Below are positions 7,654 to 14,624 of a stretch of DNA of 19,681 nucleotides, piece after piece; position 1 is the first letter of the stretch; each line of letters begins with the position of its first letter. The stretch comes from Hadesarchaea archaeon DG-33 (GTDB taxonomy: Archaea; Hadarchaeota; Hadarchaeia; Hadarchaeales; Hadarchaeaceae): positions 1,000-20,680 of the forward strand of contig LQHI01000010.1 in the NCBI GenBank assembly GCA_001515185.1, written 5' to 3'. The position numbers and the translations under genes were made by a program. The notes beneath the pieces were generated by a model. That model was not told the DNA's origin. It worked only from the letters and a program-made list of their open reading frames with translations, and did not search any database.

Positions 7654-8381
7654 GCAGATGCCTCCTGCAGCGAAATGGCGGGCTTCTCCTTTCCAACAAC
7701 GAATACGTAATGTTCGGGAGCTTGGAAAGTTTCGCCGGCGGCCTCGAACGTCACGATGTTTGGCCGTTTACCCTCGACCAATTTGACATCGGTTATGGTG
7801 CCGACCTTGCTCACGTTTTTCCCACCGGTGACCAATACCGTGACCCCCTTCTCAAACGGAAATCGCTCGAGCACCTTGAGTTCGGGTAGGGCGAGCTTTA
7901 CCCCATCTCCTGGCCTGAACTCATCAAAATCGCCGACGAGCGCTTTACCGTCGTGGAAAGAAAGCTGGACCCGCCTGCCCCGTACGATGTCTTTGCGCAT
8001 GACCTTGCAAAGCTTCAAAGACGTTTCAGCTTTATCTATCTCATGGAGAACTAGACGCCCGCGGTGGTCTAGAAGCACTCGATAGTTTTGGTTCAAGGTA
8101 AGCAGTTGCACCACGTCCATCAGGCCAACGGAGAACTTGGGACTTCGCCTCACCCTGCCGTCCACGAGCACTTGCCCTCCTGCAAGAATTCTATCTGCTT
8201 CCCGAGCGGTTCGGGCAAGCGAGAGGTAATCCCTCAAAAGCAGCCGAAGCGGCAGGGAACTCTTGCGAGGATGGGGGCCGGGTGAGGGCTTCACCATCCA
8301 AGGGAAAGACTTACGCGGAAGCTTCAGTGCCCGCGGCGCCGCGTAGCGTTTCATGTGTCTACTTTGTCCTTTTTTCGCCAC
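7650..8381 (-). CDS. rps4e: Small ribosomal subunit protein eS4
   Basis: The 243-residue protein starts MAKKGQSRHMKRYAAPRALKLPRKSF, matching the conserved eS4 N-terminus, and has an S4-type RNA-binding domain (about residues 45-105, with AREADRILAGGQVLVDGRVR). A central domain and a KOW-like segment near VTVLVTGGKNVSKVGTI follow. eS4 is an archaeal/eukaryotic 30S protein. The start is GTG at 8381 with GGAGGT six bases upstream, inside the uL24 gene, giving a 23-base overlap. Homology of the first ten residues makes this start nearly certain. Confidence 0.95.
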   Translation of the reverse strand: MAKKGQSRHMKRYAAPRALKLPRKSFPWMVKPSPGPHPRKSSLPLRLLLRDYLSLARTAREADRILAGGQVLVDGRVRRSPKFSVGLMDVVQLLTLNQNYRVLLDHRGRLVLHEIDKAETSLKLCKVMRKDIVRGRRVQLSFHDGKALVGDFDEFRPGDGVKLALPELKVLERFPFEKGVTVLVTGGKNVSKVGTITDVKLVEGKRPNIVTFEAAGETFQAPEHYVFVVGKEKPAISLQEASA

Positions 8382-8736
8382 CTTTTGACCTCCTCTCGAG
8401 CACCTTATCGCGCTCCTTGTCCGAGGATAGCTTTATCAATACAACGTTTGACGGCGCGAGCGGCCTATTGACTTGAGTTCCATCGGCCTTCGTAGTCGTC
8501 GCTCCTTGAATTTGAATGCGGCGCCGCTTCGTATCTACCTCGAGCACATCGCCCTCATGTTTCTTAAAGTCGCCCTGCATGATCCGCACTTTGTCCCCCT
8601 TCCGCACGGGTAGGGAACGCGTTTTGTATTTCCCCCGGAGCTCGCGGCTGAGGGGTGCGGAAAGGAATCGGTGCCTTCGGTGCAAGGGCGCGGCGTAAAG
8701 CGCTAAGTGTTGTTTTCTAGGGTGTTTGCTCACCAT
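8359..8736 (-). CDS. rpl24: Large ribosomal subunit protein uL24
   Basis: The 125-residue protein begins MVSKHPRKQHLALYAAPLHRRHRFLSAPLS, and then has the KOW motif KGDKVRIMQGDFKKHEGDVLEVD (about residues 45-67). This is the archaeal/eukaryotic arrangement (uL24, eukaryotic L26). uL24 binds the 5' domain of 23S rRNA and helps start large-subunit assembly. Its ATG lies three bases after the uL14 stop. The C-terminal SKGGEKRTK is encoded in the stretch that also carries the eS4 start. Confidence 0.95.
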   Translation of the reverse strand: MVSKHPRKQHLALYAAPLHRRHRFLSAPLSRELRGKYKTRSLPVRKGDKVRIMQGDFKKHEGDVLEVDTKRRRIQIQGATTTKADGTQVNRPLAPSNVVLIKLSSDKERDKVLERRSKGGEKRTK

Positions 8737-8739
8737 TGT

Positions 8740-9165
8740 TCATACCACCGTTGATGCTATCCCGGCTACGCGAGGCCATCGCTCGGCTGCCTCGCGGGCC
8801 ATAGGTCCTTTGATCTCCGAACCCCTAGGAGCTCCCTCGGGGGTTATCAGGACTGCTGCGTTGCCCTCAAATCTTATCCGCATCCCATCTGTGCGGCGAT
8901 ACTCCTTGCGCTGGCGGATGATGATTGCGCGGACGAGTTGTTTCCGAAACTCGGGGGTGCCCCGCTTGACCGAGGCGACGATGTGGTCTCCTACCCCTGC
9001 CTTGCCCATGCGCCTGCGTCGACCGTGGTAACCGACAACGCTCACGATTTGCAACTCTTTGGCCCCCGTGTTGTCGGCGCAGCTGAGACGCGCCCCAATC
9101 GGCAACGCTCTTATGGGGGCCACCGTAACCACACCAATCGAAGTGCCAACACCTTTCTTTCCCAT
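8740..9165 (-). CDS. rpl14: Large ribosomal subunit protein uL14
   Basis: This 141-residue protein contains ALPIGARLSCADNTGAKELQIVSV, the most conserved uL14 segment, and GVGDHIVASVKRGTPEFRKQLVRAIIIRQRKEYRR. It ends GPMAREAAERWPRVAGIASTVV, as archaeal uL14 does. uL14 lies at the subunit interface and is the binding site of the anti-association factor aIF6. The ATG follows the uS17 stop by one base, with a GGAG element four bases upstream. The N-terminus is a few residues longer than usual. Confidence 0.96.
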   Translation of the reverse strand: MGKKGVGTSIGVVTVAPIRALPIGARLSCADNTGAKELQIVSVVGYHGRRRRMGKAGVGDHIVASVKRGTPEFRKQLVRAIIIRQRKEYRRTDGMRIRFEGNAAVLITPEGAPRGSEIKGPMAREAAERWPRVAGIASTVV

Positions 9166-9166
9166 A

Positions 9167-9484
9167 CTACTCCCCCAGCTTCTGCACGACGACGAATGCT
9201 TTGGTCTTGCTCAGCCGTCGACACTCCATAATTTTCACCTTATCACCAACGTGAGCGGCAATGCAGGGTGGGTTGTGAGCATAGAGCTTGGAGGTGCGAC
9301 GTTCATATCGCTCGTATTTTGGGATTACCTGCATGCGCTCCATCTCGATTGCAACAGTACGTGACATCTTATCGCTCACCACGACGCCTTCGAAAGTTCT
9401 GCCTCGCACCGAAAGCGTGCCGTGAAAGGGGCACTTCGGATCGGAACATCGTTCCTTTGGGGGTTTTATTCCCATGCCTACCAT
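9167..9484 (-). CDS. rps17: Small ribosomal subunit protein uS17
   Basis: The 105-residue protein carries the archaeal N-terminal segment CSDPKCPFHGTLSVRGRTFEG and then the OB-fold domain with MSRTVAIEMERMQVIPKYERYERRTSKLYAHNPP and GDKVKIMECRRLSKTK. It binds the 5' domain of 16S rRNA. The ATG at 9484 has an excellent ribosome binding site (GGAGGT, six bases upstream) in the four-base gap after the RNase P protein gene. Confidence 0.96.
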   Translation of the reverse strand: MVGMGIKPPKERCSDPKCPFHGTLSVRGRTFEGVVVSDKMSRTVAIEMERMQVIPKYERYERRTSKLYAHNPPCIAAHVGDKVKIMECRRLSKTKAFVVVQKLGE

Positions 9485-9488
9485 AGCT

Positions 9489-9761
9489 TTACCTCCTCCT
9501 CTTCACTCGCTCCTCAGGCTGCCCGACGAGCTTTACTCCGTCGACTTCGACTTTCTCGCCGCTAGGGCGGGTGAACATGAATTTAGAGCTCGCCTTGGGC
9601 ACAATCTTGGCCCTGCCAGCCTGCTCGATCGTCAGTATGTCACGCGTCTCGTCGACGATGGTGCCATAAGTACCGAGCAGCGTAGGATCCGAACTATTCG
9701 TGACCCTAGCGTTGAGCCCAATGAGCTCATGCCGCAGCACGTTTCGCTTAGTTATCGACAT
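9489..9761 (-). CDS. rnp1: RNase P protein component 1 (Rpp29/Pop4 homologue)
   Basis: The protein has 90 residues from ATG 9761. It contains NVLRHELIGLNARVTNSSDPTLLGTYGTIVDET and AKIVPKASSKFMF, diagnostic of the Sm-like Rpp29 fold. In archaea this protein pairs with Rpp21 and aids the RNase P RNA in cutting the 5' leader from pre-tRNA. GTG 9770 is an in-frame alternative, but AGGTG is spaced six bases from ATG 9761. Placement between aIF1 and uS17 is usual in Euryarchaeota and links tRNA maturation to ribosome synthesis. Confidence 0.94.
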   Translation of the reverse strand: MSITKRNVLRHELIGLNARVTNSSDPTLLGTYGTIVDETRDILTIEQAGRAKIVPKASSKFMFTRPSGEKVEVDGVKLVGQPEERVKRRR

Positions 9762-9770
9762 ACGCTTCAC

Positions 9771-10079
9771 CTATCTCGTGTCGATCATCTCAGCGGAGAA
9801 ACCCATCTCCACTAGTACCCCTTTCGCTCGGGCTTTGTGATTGCCCTGAAGCTCGATGTGACCCTCTTTCGAAGTTCCGCCGCACGCGAGCTTCGACTTC
9901 AAGCTCTTTGTCAGTTCCTTGATATCAAGTTGTTTCTCATCTATGCCTTCAATGATAGTCATAATTTTGCCGTATTTTCGCTTGATTGAATATACATTGA
10001 TCCGCTGCTGTTTGCGGGCGATTTCCTGACAGACGCAGAGCTCTTTGGGCAAACCACAGACCTTGCAGACCTCTGGCAG
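9771..10079 (-). CDS. sui1: Translation initiation factor aIF1 (SUI1), probable CTG start
   Basis: The conserved SUI1 domain is clear (IMTIIEGIDEKQLDIKELTKSLKSKLACGGTSKEGHIELQGNH, continuing to the end). aIF1 binds the 30S subunit near the P site and promotes correct start-codon choice. A start at the first usual codon, TTG 10052, gives MPKELCVCQEIA. The frame stays open upstream and adds LPEVCKVCG, which restores the family's zinc-binding pattern CxxCG(L/x)PKELCxC. Between the in-frame TGA at 10083-10085 and TTG 10052 the only start-like codon is CTG at 10079, and GGAGGTG lies just upstream of it within uL29. I therefore annotate CTG 10079 (102 residues). The gene identity is sure; the start is probable. 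Confidence 0.9.
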   Translation of the reverse strand: MPEVCKVCGLPKELCVCQEIARKQQRINVYSIKRKYGKIMTIIEGIDEKQLDIKELTKSLKSKLACGGTSKEGHIELQGNHKARAKGVLVEMGFSAEMIDTR

Positions 10080-10097
10080 CTCTCATGCACCTCCTTT
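10079..10097 (-). promoter_or_regulatory. Ribosome binding site supporting the CTG start of aIF1
   Basis: On the minus strand AAAGGAGGTG is followed by CATGAGAG and then CTG at 10079. The ATG inside the spacer lies in another frame and would be only one base from the element, too close to use. This site decides the aIF1 start and overlaps the last codons and the stop of uL29. Confidence 0.6.
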
Positions 10098-10292
10098 TTG
10101 TTTTTCTTTCATGATTGTGAGTATTCGAGCTATCGTGCGTCGGAGCTCACGGATTCGCGCCGGATTCTCGAGCGAGCCTCCTGCGGCTGCTGTGGCGTGC
10201 GTTCGGGCGAGTTCGGCCCGGAGCTCTCTAATCTTTGCCCTCATCTCATCAACGCTCAAATCTCGAATCTCACTGGGTCTGAGTATCGCCAC
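10083..10292 (-). CDS. rpl29: Large ribosomal subunit protein uL29
   Basis: The 69-residue protein reads MAILRPSEIRDLSVDEMRAK, then two long helices with ELRAELARTHA and NPARIRELRRTIARILTIMKEKQ, the helical hairpin of uL29. It sits beside the exit of the peptide tunnel. A longer open frame reaches upstream to 10445, but its first 51 residues are a shadow of uS3. The GTG at 10292, with GCGAGGAAA and GAGGAGG just before it, is the real start. The first 23 bases overlap the end of uS3. Confidence 0.93.
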   Translation of the reverse strand: MAILRPSEIRDLSVDEMRAKIRELRAELARTHATAAAGGSLENPARIRELRRTIARILTIMKEKQKGGA

Positions 10293-11001
10293 TTTCCTCG
10301 CCCTCCTCGGTTTTAACTTCTTTTGCTTCTCCCTCGACGGCCTTAGCCTTTTCCTGTCCCTCGCCCGCCTCCACCGCTGGAACAGCTTCCTCCGGCTTGG
10401 GGGTTTCCTCAACTGCAATTTTGATATCGTCGGGTAGTGGTACATCAGGAGGCATTATTAGCACCTTTACCCCTGCTATCCCTGGCTTCAGCTTCGCGGC
10501 CGCGTAACCGTGGCTAACCAATTTTTCCGCTGGTTCCCCCGCCTTGCTAAGGTAACCCTGATAGAAGCGTTGAGTACGGGTGCGTTCTCCAGCTATCCTA
10601 CCTGAGATTGTGACTTCGGCGCCTCTGGCACCAGCGTTCATTACCCTCCGCAGCGTAGTGTGCCCGACTCGCCTCGCGCTTATCCCACGCTCGAGGGCGA
10701 ACGCGATTCGCTTCGCCATAATAGGAGCGCAGAGTTCAGACTTCGTGAGCTCGACGACTTCGACCTGAGGGTTCTCCAGTCCAAATTTTTGGGCAAGCTC
10801 ATCAGTGAGATGCTTTATGCTTTTTCCCTTACGCCCGATCACCATTCCAGGCCGCTCGACATAGAGTGCGACCCGCGTGCCGGTTGGGATTCGCCTGATG
10901 TCTGCCCCACCGTACCCCGCCCGCTCGAGCTCTCGCGCTAAGAACTCATCGAGCTCCACACGTTTTAAGCCGAGCTTAATGAAGGTGCGCTCCACGGGCA
11001 C
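10270..11001 (-). CDS. rps3: Small ribosomal subunit protein uS3 with acidic tail
   Basis: This 243-residue protein begins MPVERTFIKLGLKRVELDEFLARELERAGYGG and carries a type II KH domain with GMVIGRKGKSIKHLTDEL (about residues 53-70). The C-terminal domain has GAEVTISGRIAGERTRTQRFYQGYLSKAGEPA. uS3 forms part of the mRNA entry channel of the 30S subunit. The final 40 residues are low-complexity and rich in Glu, Ala and Lys, as in several archaea. GTG at 11001 shares one base with the uL22 stop and has GGAGG seven bases upstream. Confidence 0.96.
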   Translation of the reverse strand: MPVERTFIKLGLKRVELDEFLARELERAGYGGADIRRIPTGTRVALYVERPGMVIGRKGKSIKHLTDELAQKFGLENPQVEVVELTKSELCAPIMAKRIAFALERGISARRVGHTTLRRVMNAGARGAEVTISGRIAGERTRTQRFYQGYLSKAGEPAEKLVSHGYAAAKLKPGIAGVKVLIMPPDVPLPDDIKIAVEETPKPEEAVPAVEAGEGQEKAKAVEGEAKEVKTEEGEESGDTQTQ

Positions 11002-11453
11002 TATGTTGCCTCCTTGAGGATTATCTCCACATTAGTCAGCGGCTTGTTGAATGGGGTGGCTCGAGCGAAAGCGCGGGGCAAGAATCCGGGGATTGTGATC
11101 CCCTTATGGGCGCTTGCGTGCACAATTTTGAGTTTCTCCGCGTCGAGCCCTTTGTACGTTGCGTTGGCCTCAGCATTCTCCAAAATCTTTAGAATCGCGC
11201 GTGCTGTTTTAACCGGAAATTGTCCGCTTCCTCCTGCCCCTCGCCTATGCGCGACCTTCTTTCGATGGCGTTTGAATGGAACGGGTTTTTTCTTATCAAC
11301 AACCGCTTGCAAATACTCCTTGGCCGTAGCTAGTCTCATACCTTTGATTGCCCTGCAGACTTCCATCGCGTGCTTGGGTGAGACCCGCATTTCTCTGCCG
11401 AAAGCTTTCGCACATGGTTCATCCACTTTTTTAGAATAACCGAATTTAGGCAT
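11001..11453 (-). CDS. rpl22: Large ribosomal subunit protein uL22
   Basis: The 150-residue protein contains KHAMEVCRAIKGMRLATAKEYLQAVVDKKKPVPF, the typical first helices of archaeal uL22, and a hairpin region followed by ILKILENAEANATYKGLDAEKLKIVHASAHKG. uL22 lines the peptide exit tunnel. I use ATG 11453; GTG 11456 directly before it is in frame and adds one residue. The ribosome binding site is weak (GTGAT), which may mean dependence on translation of uS19. Confidence 0.95.
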   Translation of the reverse strand: MPKFGYSKKVDEPCAKAFGREMRVSPKHAMEVCRAIKGMRLATAKEYLQAVVDKKKPVPFKRHRKKVAHRRGAGGSGQFPVKTARAILKILENAEANATYKGLDAEKLKIVHASAHKGITIPGFLPRAFARATPFNKPLTNVEIILKEAT

Positions 11454-11457
11454 CACA

Positions 11458-11856
11458 TCACTTCAACGGAACGTACAACGAGCTGCGGGTTGCCCCAATA
11501 CCAGGCGTTCCATGGGTAACCTTCCGGCGCGTCTGGGAGAACTCGCCGAGGCGGTGCCCGACCATCTCCGGCTTCACCTCGACCATGAAAAACTCCTTTC
11601 CATTGTGGATGGCGAACTTCAGGCCGACCATCTCGGGCAGAATCACCATCTCTCGGCAATGGGTTCGGATGGGGGCCTCTATTTTTCCAGCCTCTCGCGC
11701 CCTTCTAATGCGTTCAATCAACTTCTTCTCTCGAGGCGTGAGACCGCGGACGAGCGAGCGCCGCTGGCGTGCTGGCAGGAGCTTTGCAAAATCGTCGAGC
11801 GTAAGCTTCTGGAGCTCCTCAATCGAATAACCCCTAAACGTAAATTTCTTCGGCAT
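11458..11856 (-). CDS. rps19: Small ribosomal subunit protein uS19
   Basis: The 132-residue protein begins MPKKFTFRGYSIEELQKLTLDDFAKLLPARQRRSL, the archaeal/eukaryotic N-terminal extension. The uS19 core follows, with IRTHCREMVILPEMVGLKFAIHNGKEFFMVEVKPEMVGHRLGEFSQTRRKVTHG. It sits in the head of the 30S subunit and contacts A-site tRNA and uS13. The ATG has GAGGT six bases upstream. Confidence 0.96.
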   Translation of the reverse strand: MPKKFTFRGYSIEELQKLTLDDFAKLLPARQRRSLVRGLTPREKKLIERIRRAREAGKIEAPIRTHCREMVILPEMVGLKFAIHNGKEFFMVEVKPEMVGHRLGEFSQTRRKVTHGTPGIGATRSSLYVPLK

Positions 11857-11860
11857 GCGC

Positions 11861-12568
11861 TTACCTCTTACCCGTTCTCTTTGCCGCTATTAATCCCACC
11901 TTTTGCCCAGGCGGCGCACCCCGGCCAACGGTTTTCGGCCTGCCTGCGTGCTTGCCCCTGCCCCCCCCAAAGGGGTGATCGACTACATTCATCGCGACAC
12001 CCCGCACATGAGGGTATGGCTTCCCTCGCGCGAGCATGGCGTGATAGCGCTTTCCGGCCTTGACGAACGGTTTCTCTAGACGCCCACCGCCAGCGACGAC
12101 CCCCACGGTGGCTCGGCAATGTGGGTTGAAATCTCTAATCTCCCCCGAAGGGAGCTGGACTGTCGCACGGCCGATGTCGTGGGCAATCAGGATACCATGG
12201 GTGCCGGAGGCGCGAACAAAGCGGCCCCCATCCCCCGGTCTTGATTCGATGTTGTGAAGTGGGGTGCCCTCCGGAATCTCAGCAAGTGAGAGTGTGTTGC
12301 CCAGCTTGATAGGGACTGAAATACCACACATTATTTTATCTCCCACTTTTAACCCCTCAGGCGCGAGCACCAAACGCTCTTCCTTATCACCATACCTTAT
12401 CCTAGCCACCGGGGCACTTCTGCCAGAATCATGCAGGATGTCGACCACGACTGCTTCAGCCTCTTTTTCGGCTGGAGGGAGCTTAACCTCACCAAGCTTT
12501 CGCCAGGACTTTGCACGGTAGGTAGGCGACCCTTTGCCGAGCCTTTGAGCTCTTATCCGCTTTCCCAT
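11861..12568 (-). CDS. rpl2: Large ribosomal subunit protein uL2
   Basis: This 235-residue protein starts MGKRIRAQRLGKGSPTYRAKSWRK and includes GRFVRASGTHGILIAHD. Near the end, HVRGVAMNVVDHPFGGGRGKHAGRP holds the conserved histidine loop that reaches toward the peptidyl transferase centre. Length and motifs are standard for archaeal uL2, which is needed for subunit joining and peptidyl transfer. Its ATG shares one base with the uL23 stop (TGATG). Confidence 0.97.
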   Translation of the reverse strand: MGKRIRAQRLGKGSPTYRAKSWRKLGEVKLPPAEKEAEAVVVDILHDSGRSAPVARIRYGDKEERLVLAPEGLKVGDKIMCGISVPIKLGNTLSLAEIPEGTPLHNIESRPGDGGRFVRASGTHGILIAHDIGRATVQLPSGEIRDFNPHCRATVGVVAGGGRLEKPFVKAGKRYHAMLARGKPYPHVRGVAMNVVDHPFGGGRGKHAGRPKTVGRGAPPGQKVGLIAAKRTGKR

Positions 12569-12831
12569 CAGATCATCCCCAGTTTCGAGGCTATCTCGTC
12601 CGCCATGAATTCAGGCGCGAGCCTCACATAAGCGCGTTTTCGCCCATCCGGGGTTACCTCTATTTTCACGCTATCGACTTTCACTTCAAAAAGCAGCTCA
12701 ATCGCGCGCTTCACATCCGATCGGGTTGCATCGTTCGCCACGATAAACATGAGCTTGTTTTCGGATTCGATTAGCTTCACGGCCTTCTCTGTAGCCTGCG
12801 GGTAGAGCACGACTTTGTGCGGGTCCTTCAT
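12568..12831 (-). CDS. rpl23: Large ribosomal subunit protein uL23
   Basis: The protein has 87 residues starting MKDPHKVVLYPQATEKAVKLIESENKLMFIV and ends with APEFMADEIASKLGMI. This is the compact archaeal form that docks the signal recognition particle and SecY at the tunnel exit. A longer open frame begins at 12876, but ATG 12831 overlaps the uL4 stop as ATGA, has GGAGG nine bases upstream, and gives the usual length, so the extra 15 residues are a shadow of uL4. Confidence 0.95.
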   Translation of the reverse strand: MKDPHKVVLYPQATEKAVKLIESENKLMFIVANDATRSDVKRAIELLFEVKVDSVKIEVTPDGRKRAYVRLAPEFMADEIASKLGMI

Positions 12832-13610
12832 GCGAACAATCCTCCGGCGAGCTTTTGGATGGCTCCTTTTGTCCATACTGTAAGCCGTCCTGCAACTCCT
12901 CCAGGTGCGAGCTGTTCTGCGTTAAGAGTTCTAACTTTCACGACCTCGACGCCAGGCAAGTTCCTCGCACCAAGTTTGATGCCCTTGTCTTCTCCCACCA
13001 CGATAAGTGGACCGACAGCCTGCCGATATCGCCTGCCGCGCATCTTGCCGCGCCCCGCCCGAACTCGCTTACTTCTAGCGACGCGCTCCACATCCTGCCA
13101 CAATCCGAGCTTTTGGAAGATTTCCTTTGTCTGGCTAGCCCTCCCAATCCCCTCAAGCTCGTCAGTTATCACGAGCGGGAGCTCAGCAACTTTTTCAACG
13201 ATGTGCCCTCTTGAGCTGATCAACTTTTTCTCCTTGGTAGCGGCGACCGTCGAGCGAACGGCAAGCCGGCGCTCTTTTCGGTTGATACGCTCTCGAAGAA
13301 CCTTTTCGACTTTTGGTGGGTGGGCCCGTCTCCCTCCGACTGTGAAGGGGGCAAAAGCCCCATGTCCAGCAGCTGGGTAACGACTTCCCTTCACGCGACG
13401 AACTCGAGCAACGCCATGTCCCTTCCCCCATGTTTCGGCGGAAGTGCGCTTGCCCGCCATCCAGTCAGCGCCCCAAGGCTGAAGCCGGGCAGTCTGGGCA
13501 GCCATCACCGCGCGCTTGATGATGTCAGGTCTGAATTGTTCATCGAAGATCGCTGGGAGTTCGATCTCCTCGACGGGTTTACCCTCAAGAGAATATACGT
13601 GGACTTTCAT
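12828..13610 (-). CDS. rpl4: Large ribosomal subunit protein uL4
   Basis: uL4 has 260 residues from ATG 13610, beginning MKVHVYSLEGKPVEEIELPAIFDEQFRPDIIKRAV. It contains the extended loop WGKGHGVARVRRVKGSRYPAAGHGAFAPFTVGGRRAHPP, which lines the exit tunnel, and the IKLGARNLPGVEVVKVRTLN segment typical of archaea and eukaryotes. ATG 13616 overlaps the uL3 stop as ATGA and is in frame. GGTG is spaced seven bases from 13610 but one base from 13616, so I prefer 13610. Confidence 0.95.
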   Translation of the reverse strand: MKVHVYSLEGKPVEEIELPAIFDEQFRPDIIKRAVMAAQTARLQPWGADWMAGKRTSAETWGKGHGVARVRRVKGSRYPAAGHGAFAPFTVGGRRAHPPKVEKVLRERINRKERRLAVRSTVAATKEKKLISSRGHIVEKVAELPLVITDELEGIGRASQTKEIFQKLGLWQDVERVARSKRVRAGRGKMRGRRYRQAVGPLIVVGEDKGIKLGARNLPGVEVVKVRTLNAEQLAPGGVAGRLTVWTKGAIQKLAGGLFA

Positions 13611-13612
13611 CT

Positions 13613-14623
13613 TCATGCACCCTGCTGGGAAGCCGTGCTTATGTAAGTGATAGAGGGCGGCGAGGTCGGAGTTCTAGCGGGCAGGCGCATGGGTTGTCGG
13701 AGGTGCACAAGCCTTTTCGTGGGGCCTGGTACCGAACCCGCGAGCACGATGAAATCTCCCTTGATTGGACCATACCTGAGGAAACCACCGCTTGGCGTCA
13801 CCTCCTTTCCATCACCCCCGAGCTTCAAAATGCGCTTGTTGAAATCCGTGCGCTGGTGGTAGCCCATCTGTCCTGCGGCGGGAACGGTCCACATTATCCG
13901 CGCCGGCGACCAAGGGCCAAGCGTTCCAACTTGGCGGTGCCCCTCCTTGGTCTTACGAGGCAAAATTTTGATTCCCCAGCGCTTGACGGGCCCCTGAAAT
14001 CCTTTCCCCTTGGTGATCGCGAGCACATCAACGTATTCGCCATCCTTAAAGACATCGGCAACGCGGACCTGCTTCCCCAGCAATCCTTTGCAGTAATTCC
14101 ATCTTTCCTCTATCTTGCTGCCCCCGACGCGGATTTCGATCAAGTCTGGCTTTTTCTTGTGCACGTTGCTGGCGCGGGGCTGGGTACACGCGAGTACACG
14201 AACGTCGACAATTTTTTCCTCTTTTATGAGTGCTTCTGCGCGCTCGAACGCTTTTTGCTGGTCGTACTTTTTGGGCAAGTTCACCGTTTTAGCAAGATCC
14301 TTCGGCAGCTCGCTCGCCCAGATATCCGTTGCAGCGTTGAGTCCCCGAGTGGTCGAGCTGTACAGACGAGCAGAACAGATGATAAGAGGGGGAGTCTCGA
14401 CGACCGTAGCAGGAATGTTTATCTCTTGGCCCGAGGTCAGGCTCTTCTTGCGGTCGTCTATCATAAAGATTTGGGTCATCCCTGCCTTGTAGCCGACAAA
14501 CTCTTGGAGGCGTAGGGTAGCTTCCGCTGGCCAAGCCCGCACATGGGCGATCGGGCGTGGGGCTCGCACTCGCGGCATGTAGGCGAGTGAGCCCCGCCTC
14601 GGACGATGTTTTCGCCTTCCCAT
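13613..14623 (-). CDS. rpl3: Large ribosomal subunit protein uL3
   Basis: The protein has 336 residues and starts MGRRKHRPRRGSLAYMPRVRAP. It has the segment LQEFVGYKAGMTQIFMIDD, and later GKGFQGPVKRWGIKILPRKTKEGHRQVGTLGPWSPARIMWTVPAAGQMGYHQRT, whose loop approaches the peptidyl transferase centre. Length is normal for archaea. The open frame reaches TTG 14635, but GAGG lies six bases before ATG 14623, which is one base after the methyltransferase stop. It opens the ribosomal protein genes proper, yet it is tightly linked to the RNA-modification gene upstream. Confidence 0.96.
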   Translation of the reverse strand: MGRRKHRPRRGSLAYMPRVRAPRPIAHVRAWPAEATLRLQEFVGYKAGMTQIFMIDDRKKSLTSGQEINIPATVVETPPLIICSARLYSSTTRGLNAATDIWASELPKDLAKTVNLPKKYDQQKAFERAEALIKEEKIVDVRVLACTQPRASNVHKKKPDLIEIRVGGSKIEERWNYCKGLLGKQVRVADVFKDGEYVDVLAITKGKGFQGPVKRWGIKILPRKTKEGHRQVGTLGPWSPARIMWTVPAAGQMGYHQRTDFNKRILKLGGDGKEVTPSGGFLRYGPIKGDFIVLAGSVPGPTKRLVHLRQPMRLPARTPTSPPSITYISTASQQGA

Positions 14624-14624
14624 C

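Noticed and set aside
10293..10445. N-terminal extension of uL29 to ATG 10445
   Set aside because: The extra 51 residues are an arginine/lysine-rich shadow of the uS3 tail and are absent from uL29; GTG 10292 has a good binding site.
12832..12876. N-terminal extension of uL23
   Set aside because: It lies inside uL4; ATG 12831 gives the family length and an ATGA overlap with a GGAGG site.
13694..14515. A 273-codon plus-strand frame antisense to uL3
   Set aside because: It lies wholly inside a certain uL3 gene, resembles no family, and is a mirror of the GC-biased codon use of the real gene.
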